This document shows positions 1-6,999 of a stretch of 22,564 bases of DNA, one piece after another (positions within the stretch are counted from its first letter, which is position 1; every line of letters starts with the position of its first letter). The stretch comes from JAXHTY01 sp034189225 (GTDB lineage Bacteria; Desulfobacterota; Desulfobacteria; Desulfobacterales; Desulfosudaceae). The DNA is taken from contig JAXHVL010000143.1 of assembly GCA_034189225.1 (NCBI GenBank), forward strand, positions 1-22,564, given 5' to 3'. A program made the position numbers and the translations under genes. Under the pieces are notes generated by a model. That model made no database searches. It had not been told where the DNA came from and saw only the letters and a program-made list of their open reading frames with translations.

Positions 1-45
1 TTGTGTTCGCCCTCTGATCGGGCGAACACAAGGTTCGCCCCTACA
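1..45. repeat. Palindromic intergenic repeat, cut by window edge
   Basis: Positions 1-12 (TTGTGTTCGCCC) pair perfectly with 20-31 (GGGCGAACACAA) around a 7-nt loop. They are followed by GGTTCGCCCCTACA at 32-45, which repeats the GTTCGCCC core a third time. There is no coding signal. The design resembles dispersed palindromic repeats of intergenic DNA. The left end is probably truncated by the window boundary, so full extent and copy number cannot be judged. Confidence 0.6.
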
Positions 46-73
46 GACCATTCCTCGAGATTTGCGCGCCTCG

Positions 74-127
74 AACTTGAATTTTTTACTTTGCCGTCCC
101 AAAATTGACTTTTTACGAGACCATCAT
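74..127. repeat. Two adjacent copies of a TTTTTAC-type repeat end
   Basis: Two related blocks lie side by side. The first, near 78-95, reads GAATTTTTTACTTTGCCGTC. The second, near 108-127, reads TGACTTTTTACGAGACCATC. Both resemble the terminal inverted repeats of the 214-nt element at 9706-9919 (core TTTTTACGAA.CC.TCA) and the solo copy at 12937-12959. They look like remnants or solo ends of one repeat family. No gene is visible in 1-242. Confidence 0.5.
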
Positions 128-242
128 TGATTGAGTCTATAAAACCTGGTCCTTTGGGCCAGCTCAGCGGTAAATGGTTATGCCGATAAGGCGCAAGGCA
201 CGAGATTCGAATTTTAGCGGCAAAAACCGCAAATCGCCGTCG

Positions 243-1091
243 TTAAAAAATATCATCATCAATAAAATCTTCCAGATCATCATCATCCAGATCGAGCAAC
301 GCATCGGCCATGAACAGACATTCCAGGGCGGCTTCGGCGATGTCAGGATCCGGGGATTCGATAAATGGCCCCACAACCCCCCCGGCCTTTTCGGGGTGCA
401 TGGGCGCAACCGCATCAATGGCGGCCACCAGCAGGTCCTTGTCTGTCTGCGCGTCCTTCAATATCTTCTGGATATGGGGCCATGCCGCCGTCAGCCCTTG
501 GTTGCCGGCGGCACACACCGCCTCAAACCGGATGCTTTTACGTTCGTCTGTCAGTGCTTCGATGATCTGGTCATTAAACCCGTCCACATACCCCATGCAG
601 AAAACAGCCGTGAGCTGCCAGTAATAGTTGCCGCTGGCGTATGCCGCCCGCACCGCATTGCGATGCCATTGCCGGGGAGCCCGTACCGATGCTTCCAGCG
701 AACGCCGGCGCACGAGTTGGGGGACGTCGGCATTCATATAGATGTGTTGCATGTCCCGTTGCATCTCTTCAAACAGGCTGAACGACAGCCCCATGTCGAC
801 CTCGATTTCGTCGGCTTCGTCATTTTCCTGGAGGTAGGTCTCTTCAAGAACCGGCCCCAGGGAAATGGCCGCCTGGCATCGCAGCATGTCATCTTCCGCA
901 TTGTTTTGAAGGATGGAAAGCAGCGTTTTGGCCATATGATCATCAATAACCGTGACATCTCCGGCCAGTTCGGCCGCCATTGTCCGTTCCCCGGGCGCCA
1001 CATTCACATCACACAGAACCCCGTATATGGTTTTGCCGGCGTTGTCCGGCCATTCCCACGGCGGTGTATTATAAAGTTTGATTATTGACAT
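243..1091 (-). CDS. HEAT-repeat protein of unknown function
   Basis: The 282-residue product has no signal peptide or membrane segment and is probably cytosolic. It is built largely from alpha-helical HEAT-like units. The clearest lie near residues 54-84 (AAISLGPVLE), 158-196 (IEALTDERKSIRFEAVCAAG), 199-230 and 231-262 (DIAEAALECLF). Such superhelices usually mediate protein-protein contacts; no catalytic motif is visible. The C-terminus is a strikingly acidic tail (LDLDDDDLEDFIDDDIF). The ATG at 1091 is preceded by AAGGGGGG, a purine-rich ribosome site. A sigma70-like promoter lies just upstream at 1162-1190, so the gene is probably transcribed on its own after tex. Partner and role are unknown. 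I am confident that it is a gene and that it has a HEAT fold, but not about its function. Confidence 0.8.
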   Translation of the reverse strand: MSIIKLYNTPPWEWPDNAGKTIYGVLCDVNVAPGERTMAAELAGDVTVIDDHMAKTLLSILQNNAEDDMLRCQAAISLGPVLEETYLQENDEADEIEVDMGLSFSLFEEMQRDMQHIYMNADVPQLVRRRSLEASVRAPRQWHRNAVRAAYASGNYYWQLTAVFCMGYVDGFNDQIIEALTDERKSIRFEAVCAAGNQGLTAAWPHIQKILKDAQTDKDLLVAAIDAVAPMHPEKAGGVVGPFIESPDPDIAEAALECLFMADALLDLDDDDLEDFIDDDIF

Positions 1092-1161
1092 GGGCCCCCC
1101 TTGCTTCGGGCATCATACCGGGTTGAAATAAACATCAGGTGTAAATCCCAGCTTGAATTGA

Positions 1162-1190
1162 ATCATGTAATATTTGCCAGCAATTGTCAA
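1162..1190 (-). promoter_or_regulatory. Sigma70-like promoter for the HEAT-repeat gene
   Basis: On the minus strand a perfect -35 TTGACA (1185-1190) is separated by 17 nt from CATGAT (1162-1167, 4 of 6 to TATAAT). It sits between the tex stop and the HEAT gene start, leaving a leader of roughly 65 nt. Inferred from consensus only. Confidence 0.5.
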
Positions 1191-1211
1191 ACCGGAAAAA
1201 TATTCCTTTCA

Positions 1212-3485
1212 TTACAGGCCGCTCCTGCGCAACGCCTCGGCCATGGCGGTGTTTGACGCTGCCGGTTTTTCCCGTTTTCCGCCCTGCTGCTTTTTGCGGA
1301 CCGGGCGCTGTTTTTCGGCGGGCTGCTTGATTTCCCGCATGGGTGTCGCCCCCCTTTCTTTCATGGACAGGGCAATGCGTTTTCGGTCAATATCCACCTC
1401 CAGTACCGTGACCATCACGCGCTTCTGGACGCTTACAATGTCGCCCGGCGATTTTACGAACCGGTCCGCCATCTCACTGATATGCACCAGCCCGTCCTGA
1501 TGCACCCCGATATCCACGAACGCTCCGAAAGCGGTGATGTTGGTGACCACGCCGGGCAGTTTCATACCGGCCTTTACGTCTTCGATGCTCTCCACGCCGT
1601 CGGTAAAGGACATGGCTTCAAAGGCCGCGCGGGGATCCCGGCCGGGCTTGGCAAGCTCATCCAGGATATCCGTGAGCGTGGGCAGGCCCACCGTGTCCGT
1701 TACATAGGCGGACAAATCGATCTGCTGCCGAAGGTCGGCCTGGTGCATGATTTCCTTGACGGTTTTGCCCAGGTCCGCTGCCATGGTTTCCACAACACCG
1801 TAGCTTTCCGGATGCACCGCGCTGGCATCCAGGGGGTTGTCCGCCTCTGGTATCCGCAGAAACCCGGCACTTTGCTCAAAGGTTTTGGGCCCGAACCGGG
1901 GTACGTCCAACAGTGTCTGCCGGGAGGCAAACGGTCCGTTTGATTCCCGGTGGGCCACGATATTTTTTGCAATCGTGGCATTCAGCCCGGACACATAGGT
2001 GAGCAACTGGGCGCTGGCCCGGTTCAGGTCCACGCCGACGCCGTTCACGCAGCTGATGACCACATCGTCCAGGGCCTGCTTCAGAGCATTCTGGTTCACG
2101 TCGTGCTGATATTGACCCACCCCGATCGACTTGGGGTCAATCTTTACCAGTTCGGCAAGAGGGTCCATGAGGCGGCGGGCGATGGACACGCTTCCCCGAA
2201 TCGTGAGGTCCAGATCCGGAAATTCTTCCCGGGCCGCGTCGGATGCTGAATAAATGGACGCCCCGCTTTCGTTCACCATCACCATCTGAACGGGCCGGGA
2301 AAAGGGAATGCCTCTGGCAAAAGCCTCGGTCTCCCGGCCGGCCGTGCCGTTTCCCACGGCGATGGCTTCCACTTCGTATTCCTCGCACAACGCCTTGAGC
2401 GTTTCCCCGGCCGCTGCCTGTTTGGCACCGGAAAGATTCGGATAAACGGTATCCCAGTGCAAAAGCTTCCCCTGCCGGTCCAGGCACACCACCTTGCATC
2501 CCGTGCGGAACCCGGGATCAATGCCCATCACCCGTTTGGCCCCAAGGGGCGGGGCCAGGAGCAGCTGCCGAAGGTTCTCCGCAAAGATCCGGATGGCCTC
2601 GGCATCGGCCTTCTTTTTGGCGGTGAGCCGGGTTTCGGTCTCCATGGATGTGGACAGCAGCCGCTTGTAGCCGTCCTTTATCGCCATCTTTACCTGTGCC
2701 GTATCATCGGTATCCGCCTTGACAAACAAATCTTCCAGGATCGCGATGGCCGTCTCCATCGGGGGGGCAATATGCAGCATCAGTACGCTCTCGCGTTCAC
2801 CCCGCCGCATGGCAAGCATTCGGTGGGACGGTACATCCGCCAACTGCTCTTCCCATTCAAAATAATCCCGGAACTTGGCGCCTTCGTCTTCCATCCCCTC
2901 TATCACCCGGCTGGTGATCATGGACCGGGTGAGAAACAGATCCCGAAGAGCGGCCCGGGCCGTGTCATCCTCGTTGATCATTTCCGCGATGATATCCCGC
3001 GCCCCGGCCAGTGCCTCGTCCACGGAGGCCACGCATTTTTCCGGATCCACAAACGGTCCTGCGGCCGTCTCCGGGTCGGTCCCTTCCTGGGCAAATATGC
3101 TCAGGGCCAGCGGTTCCAGGCCTTTTTCTTTTGCCTTGATGCCACGGGTCCGGCGTTTGGGCCGATAGGGCAGGTAGATGTCTTCCAGCACGGCCATGGT
3201 TTCCGCGGCCATAACCCGCTGTTTCAGTTCATCGGTAAGGTGGCCGTTTTTCCCCAGGGAATCCAGAATGGTCTGCCGCCGGTCGCTCAATTCTTTGAGC
3301 TGATGCAGCGTGTCTCGTATGCCGGTCACCGCTACTTCGTCCAGGCTGCCCGTGGCTTCCTTACGGTAACGGGCGATAAACGGGACAGTACCGCCGTCGG
3401 CCAGCAGATCGGCCACGGCCTGCACCTGCGTTTCCTTAATACTCAGCGTTTCGGCTGTTTTGCCAATAAAAGAGTCGTTGTTCAT
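1212..3485 (-). CDS. tex: Transcription accessory protein Tex, S1 RNA-binding
   Basis: Tex is a cytosolic nucleic-acid-binding protein linked to transcription and RNA handling. The 757-residue length is normal for the family. The N-terminal helical domain (about 1-300) includes the characteristic VPFIARYRKEATGSLDE and LEDIYLPYRPKRRTR stretches. A YqgF/RNase H-like domain spans about 317-445 (GIDPGFRTGCKVV). Helix-hairpin-helix motifs follow at about 493-555 (LTYVSGLNATIAKNIVAHR and a second unit). An S1 domain lies at about 640-709 (MKLPGVVTNITAFGAFVDIG). The last 48 residues are a basic, disordered tail (RPVRKKQQGGKREKP). The ATG at 3485 has only a weak ribosome site (GGTGAT), but the N-terminus matches the family. 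The gene stands alone between the 169-nt repeat and the HEAT gene. Confidence 0.96.
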   Translation of the reverse strand: MNNDSFIGKTAETLSIKETQVQAVADLLADGGTVPFIARYRKEATGSLDEVAVTGIRDTLHQLKELSDRRQTILDSLGKNGHLTDELKQRVMAAETMAVLEDIYLPYRPKRRTRGIKAKEKGLEPLALSIFAQEGTDPETAAGPFVDPEKCVASVDEALAGARDIIAEMINEDDTARAALRDLFLTRSMITSRVIEGMEDEGAKFRDYFEWEEQLADVPSHRMLAMRRGERESVLMLHIAPPMETAIAILEDLFVKADTDDTAQVKMAIKDGYKRLLSTSMETETRLTAKKKADAEAIRIFAENLRQLLLAPPLGAKRVMGIDPGFRTGCKVVCLDRQGKLLHWDTVYPNLSGAKQAAAGETLKALCEEYEVEAIAVGNGTAGRETEAFARGIPFSRPVQMVMVNESGASIYSASDAAREEFPDLDLTIRGSVSIARRLMDPLAELVKIDPKSIGVGQYQHDVNQNALKQALDDVVISCVNGVGVDLNRASAQLLTYVSGLNATIAKNIVAHRESNGPFASRQTLLDVPRFGPKTFEQSAGFLRIPEADNPLDASAVHPESYGVVETMAADLGKTVKEIMHQADLRQQIDLSAYVTDTVGLPTLTDILDELAKPGRDPRAAFEAMSFTDGVESIEDVKAGMKLPGVVTNITAFGAFVDIGVHQDGLVHISEMADRFVKSPGDIVSVQKRVMVTVLEVDIDRKRIALSMKERGATPMREIKQPAEKQRPVRKKQQGGKREKPAASNTAMAEALRRSGL

Positions 3486-3583
3486 TGATCACCAATAACA
3501 GGAAGCTGTTTATAAAATCGTCCCGATGAACGGAAACAGATGTCGTCAAAAATCGTTCGGCCTGTATGCAGGATGCTAAAAGA

Positions 3584-3752
3584 GGTTTAGGGTTCGTCAC
3601 AAAATAACTTGAACATTTGGCTTGTTCTTTTTCCCGTCTTCTTTGTTGCTGCGTCGGTCAAATAGCTTGCTATTCTCCCTCCTCGCGCCTCGAAGACGGG
3701 AAAAATTCCGGCGCCAAATTTGCCCAACTTATTTTGTGACGAACCCTAAACC
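3584..3752. repeat. 169-nt long-hairpin (MITE-like) intergenic element
   Basis: The ends are perfect 24-bp inverted repeats: 3584-3607 (begins GGTTTAGGGTTCGTCAC) and 3729-3752 (ends GTGACGAACCCTAAACC). Nested inside are a second pair, TTTTTCCCGTCTTC at 3628-3641 with GAAGACGGGAAAAA at 3692-3705, and a central AATAGC/GCTATT at 3661-3674. All pairs share nearly the same centre, so the whole element can fold as one hairpin. There is no ORF. It ends 2 nt beyond the stop codon of the CBS gene and may also serve as its transcription terminator. It is probably a non-autonomous mobile element. No obvious target-site duplication was found. Confidence 0.75.
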
Positions 3753-3754
3753 GA

Positions 3755-4204
3755 TCAGGTGGTAAGGGTTCGAAGAATGTCCTCCATGCCCACCACGCCG
3801 ATGAGCCTGCCGTCCTCGACCACCGGAATGGTGTGGTAGTTCTTGTCCACCATCAGCCCGGCAAGCGTTGAAATTTCATCATCCGGGCCAGCCGTCACCG
3901 GGTCCGGAGTCATGGCCTGGTCCACGGTCACTGCGGTGATTTTTTTCACTTCCTTTTCCAGCTGGCGGCCCGAAGTGGTGGGAATAAACCCGTCCAGCAG
4001 GGTGAAAAATGTGGGAATGGGAAATTTTTTCTGCTGGGAAATCAGATCGCTCTGGCAGATGATGCCCACCAGGTCTTCGTCTTCGTTCACCACCGGCAGG
4101 CCGTTAATGCCTTTTTCAATTAAAAGTTTTGCCGCCTGGGTGATCTCCGTATCCGGCCGCACTGTAATCGGCTCCCGGGTCATAATGTCTCTGACGGTAA
4201 TCAT
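3755..4204 (-). CDS. Two-CBS-domain protein
   Basis: The 149-residue soluble protein consists of a CBS pair. CBS1 spans about residues 1-58 (VRDIMTREPITVRPDTEITQ, then GLPVVNEDEDLVGIICQSDL). CBS2 spans about 92-149 (VDQAMTPDPVTAGPDDEIS, then TIPVVEDGRLIGVVGMEDIL). They are joined by a linker containing FPIPTFFTLLDGFIP. CBS pairs bind adenine nucleotides and act as energy or ligand sensors; no effector domain is attached here, so the target is unknown. The ATG at 4204 has GGAG 8 nt upstream. A promoter at 4241-4269 gives a short leader. The long hairpin at 3584-3752 follows directly, so the gene is probably a single transcription unit. Confidence 0.93.
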   Translation of the reverse strand: MITVRDIMTREPITVRPDTEITQAAKLLIEKGINGLPVVNEDEDLVGIICQSDLISQQKKFPIPTFFTLLDGFIPTTSGRQLEKEVKKITAVTVDQAMTPDPVTAGPDDEISTLAGLMVDKNYHTIPVVEDGRLIGVVGMEDILRTLTT

Positions 4205-4240
4205 TCACATCTCCTTGCAACCGGTTGCTGTTTGTTCCGG

Positions 4241-4269
4241 ATTATACAGAACCAGGCCGGGGAAGTCCA
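4241..4269 (-). promoter_or_regulatory. Sigma70-like promoter for the CBS-domain gene
   Basis: On the minus strand TGGACT (4264-4269) is followed after 17 nt by a perfect TATAAT (4241-4246). The leader to the ATG is about 30 nt and includes the GGAG ribosome site. The promoter lies just beyond the 5' end of the recognisable nitroreductase remnant, in the opposite direction. Confidence 0.6.
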
Positions 4270-4309
4270 GATATTCCTGTTCATCCCTTTCAGATTCGAA
4301 GACCGCTCG

Positions 4310-4519
4310 ATGATCAAAACAGATACCTGGGTGTTTCGGTGGTCCTGCTGGGTAAGCCTGATCGACGGGCTTCAGGGGTATTCGAAATTCAGAAAACAGC
4401 TGGGCATCACCCCTCCCCCATCGTTTGAGATTGTCACATCCCTCACCCTGGGCTACCCAGTCGGTCGTATTGACACCATTGTTGAACGTGAACAGCCGCG
4501 GGTCCAATGGTTTGAATGA
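4310..4519 (+). pseudogene. C-terminal remnant of a nitroreductase family protein
   Basis: The plus strand reads WSCWVSLIDGL, then FRKQLGITPPPSFEIVTSL, then TLGYPVGRIDTIVEREQPRV, then QWFE and a stop at 4517-4519. This matches the usual C-terminal end of FMN-dependent nitroreductases: the G.G.C(W) helix, the 'LGIP..YE.V..L.LGYP' strand, and a closing 'PR..P.V.W'. Only about 70 residues are recognisable. The FMN-binding N-terminal half is absent, there is no ribosome site, and the region upstream carries the promoter of the oppositely oriented CBS gene. I read it as a decayed gene fragment. An opposite-strand frame over the same bases has no family resemblance. Confidence 0.55.
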
Positions 4520-4545
4520 AAAAATGAATGAAATCGACTGGGTTA

Positions 4546-6867
4546 TTACCACGAAGAGGTTGCCGGTGCTTTCTCTAATTGAAGGGTGCAGGTAAAGGTG
4601 GTTCCCCGGCCTTCCTCGCTTTCTACCTGGATTGTGCCGTTCATCATTTCCACCAGCTGGCGTGTGATGGGCAGACCGAGACCGGCGCCGTCGTATGGCC
4701 GGGTGGTCGAAGAGTCGGCCTGGGTAAAGGGTTCAAAAAGGTTCTTGGTGTTGCCTTCAGGAATACCGATGCCCGTATCCCGGACGGTGATGCTGAGGGT
4801 GACCTTCTGCCCGGCTATTTCCCGGCAGGTGCAGCGCAGTTCCACAAGACCGGCGGGTGTGAATTTAATGGCGTTGTCAAGCAGGTTGGAGACGATTTGT
4901 TTGATCCGCCGTGGATCCCCGATAAATTCTTCCGGCAGCGCCGTGTCGTATTCACAGGAAAACGCAACCTTCTTTTGGTCAATGGCTTTGATGGTGGCGT
5001 CCCTGATGTCATTGAAGAGCGTCGGCATGTGAATGCGGTCTGTGCAGAGCACCAGCCTGTTGTTCTCCAGCCTGGAGAAATCAAGCAGATCGTTAATCAC
5101 GGCCAGAAGACGTTCGCCCTGATCATAGGTGATCTGGGCATATTCGCGTTGCTCCTCGTTCAGGTCGGTCTCAAGCAGAAAACCGGTCATGCCGAGGATG
5201 CCGTTCATGGGCGTCCGCAGCTCATGACTGATGTTTGCAAGAAAGTTCGATTTTGCCTCACTGGTTTCTTCTGCGGCTTTTTTGGCGGCCATCAGGGCCT
5301 CGTCTGTCTGTTTGCGTTTGGTCACATCCCGCATGATGCCGCGGAAACCGACCTTTTCCCCGGCCTTGTTCTTTATCAGGGAGATTGAGATATCTATATA
5401 TCCACGGCTACCGTCTTTCCTGATGACTTCATAAACGAGTCCGCGCACGGGTTCTTCTGTTTCATAAACTTTATTGAAGACACTATATATCCTTTCGGCG
5501 GTGGCCTTGCTCATGTATCGCCGGTTGTTCATACCGATGAGTTCTTCATGGGAATAACCGAGAATCCGACTGACCGGATCGTTACAGAAGGTAGCGTCGC
5601 CCTTGAGGTTTACCTCGTAGTATCCGTCCTCGATTTCTTCGATAATGGTGCGGTATTTTTCTTCGCTGCGGCGCAGTTCTTCTTCGGCCTGTTTTCGTTT
5701 GCAAAGCAGATCGTCCACATCCCCCTTGATCAGGTCGATGGCATCAAAAAATTTATTAAAGGGATGGGTCTCATCCGTGTGACGGGTGTGGTGAATGCCT
5801 TCCACCTCCCAGTTGATACGGCCCAGATATTGACTCAGCTCTTCCACGTATTGCTGAATGGTATCATGGCTGTAAAGAGCATGGTTTTTATTCTGTTCCT
5901 CCGGAGACGCAATGGTGCCCCGCTCGAGTTTGCGAACCAGGTTAAGTGCATCTGTCATGCTGCGCGCGCAATAGGTGGGGAAGGGGAGAAAGGATTTTGT
6001 CAGATTGATGACGCCGCTGAAGAACCGGTTGTCGCCTAAGAAAATATAAATTTCAAAGGGGTATTTTTGGTATAATTGCTTGATATAGTCAAGATACGCT
6101 TTTCGCGCCGCTTTTGAGGATCGGGCGCGGCTGCTGAAATCCGAAATGATATAGTACTTGTTCTTTTTGCTGACAATATAATCGGCGATATTGTTCATGG
6201 TATCGGCTATAGGGACAATATTATCCATTGTCATGGTCCCCATGCATTGGCCGAAAAGAATATTGTCATTGATGATTTCATAGCGGCTGGCCGCGCCGTT
6301 GTTGAATTGAAGGTGCCAGTCGTTTTTTGTTACCGTTGCATAGATCAGTTTTTTTACGCCCTTTTCAGCCTTCTGAATAAGGCTAAGGGCGTCAAGAATT
6401 GCGGTTTCATAGTTTTTTGAGATGTTAAAACAAAAAGGGGGGTGGTAGAGTTTTTTTCCCACCTGCATTCCCAGTTGAATGGTTTTAGGAATATTGAATC
6501 CGATAAAACCGAGAATTCTCGACTGATCGGTCCGTAATCCCTGCACCATCTGAACACGGGCGCTTCGCGGGCTTCGATTGACCCGGATGCCGACGAAGTC
6601 CCGGATTTCAACATAGCTTGCATTGGGGCCGATAAACTTATCGATCACCTCGGCCCTTTTTTCAAACAGTCTTTTGACCCCCCATTCCCCGGGATTCCCT
6701 TTCGGCATGACGAGCAGTATCCTGTCGCCGACAATTTTAAAAGTGACGGAATATGTATCAGACACGGGGATGTCATACCATTCAGGCCGGGATGTGACCG
6801 GCAGGCCGCATACCGGGCATTTTTCATGCAATTGTTCCCCGTACTCAACAGGATGATAAGCCGGCAT
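4546..6867 (-). CDS. PAS sensor histidine kinase with duplicated N-terminal domain
   Basis: The 773-residue product is a soluble sensor kinase with no predicted membrane helix. It opens with a CPVCGLPV half-knuckle (17-24). Two copies of a roughly 125-residue alpha/beta unit follow. Copy 1 (about 38-165) contains YVEIRDFVGIRVNRSPRSAR and ILGFIGFN. Copy 2 (about 193-315) contains YYIISDFSSRARSSKAARKA and IYIFLGDN. A short coiled coil leads into a PAS domain (about 401-520). The HisKA dimerisation domain has H548 (FLANISHELRTPMNG). The HATPase domain has an N box (NLLDNAIKF, 661-669), DTGIGI (697-702) and GAGLGLPI (727-734). There is no receiver domain and no adjacent response regulator, so it is an orphan kinase. 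Start ATG 6867 has a weak ribosome site but a strong promoter at 6951-6980. Confidence 0.9.
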   Translation of the reverse strand: MPAYHPVEYGEQLHEKCPVCGLPVTSRPEWYDIPVSDTYSVTFKIVGDRILLVMPKGNPGEWGVKRLFEKRAEVIDKFIGPNASYVEIRDFVGIRVNRSPRSARVQMVQGLRTDQSRILGFIGFNIPKTIQLGMQVGKKLYHPPFCFNISKNYETAILDALSLIQKAEKGVKKLIYATVTKNDWHLQFNNGAASRYEIINDNILFGQCMGTMTMDNIVPIADTMNNIADYIVSKKNKYYIISDFSSRARSSKAARKAYLDYIKQLYQKYPFEIYIFLGDNRFFSGVINLTKSFLPFPTYCARSMTDALNLVRKLERGTIASPEEQNKNHALYSHDTIQQYVEELSQYLGRINWEVEGIHHTRHTDETHPFNKFFDAIDLIKGDVDDLLCKRKQAEEELRRSEEKYRTIIEEIEDGYYEVNLKGDATFCNDPVSRILGYSHEELIGMNNRRYMSKATAERIYSVFNKVYETEEPVRGLVYEVIRKDGSRGYIDISISLIKNKAGEKVGFRGIMRDVTKRKQTDEALMAAKKAAEETSEAKSNFLANISHELRTPMNGILGMTGFLLETDLNEEQREYAQITYDQGERLLAVINDLLDFSRLENNRLVLCTDRIHMPTLFNDIRDATIKAIDQKKVAFSCEYDTALPEEFIGDPRRIKQIVSNLLDNAIKFTPAGLVELRCTCREIAGQKVTLSITVRDTGIGIPEGNTKNLFEPFTQADSSTTRPYDGAGLGLPITRQLVEMMNGTIQVESEEGRGTTFTCTLQLEKAPATSSW

Positions 6868-6950
6868 TGTTCTGTTTGCCCGTATTTGTGAAATGTTTAT
6901 GAATAAATGGAATAAAGCGGACTGATTGTTTTCTTCAGTAAAGTATGTGA

Positions 6951-6980
6951 ATTATAGCATATGAACACTATTGCCGTCAA
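6951..6980 (-). promoter_or_regulatory. Strong sigma70-like promoter for the histidine kinase
   Basis: On the minus strand TTGACG (6975-6980) and a perfect TATAAT (6951-6956) are separated by 18 nt. It lies in the gap after the zinc-ribbon gene's stop at 7000 and gives a leader of about 75 nt to the kinase ATG. This suggests the kinase is transcribed separately from the SPFH pair. Confidence 0.65.
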
Positions 6981-6999
6981 TTCATTTCGGATCATAGGA

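Noticed and set aside
214..233. GCGG/CCGC mini-hairpin just downstream of the HEAT gene as a terminator
   Set aside because: The stem is only 4 bp and the following tract on the minus strand is TAAAATT, not a T-run. Too weak to call.
174..1088. Long rightward frame (about 304 codons) opposite the HEAT-repeat gene
   Set aside because: The leftward frame shows HEAT periodicity, a ribosome site and a promoter. The rightward product is rich in Pro/His/Arg of no recognisable fold, as expected for a shadow.
2457..3488. Long rightward frame (about 343 codons) opposite tex
   Set aside because: The opposite strand is an unmistakable Tex protein. The shadow frame has no motif and no ribosome site.
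4205..4552. Leftward frame of 115 codons just upstream of the CBS gene
   Set aside because: It resembles no family, spans the CBS promoter, and lies opposite a frame with clear nitroreductase C-terminal sequence.
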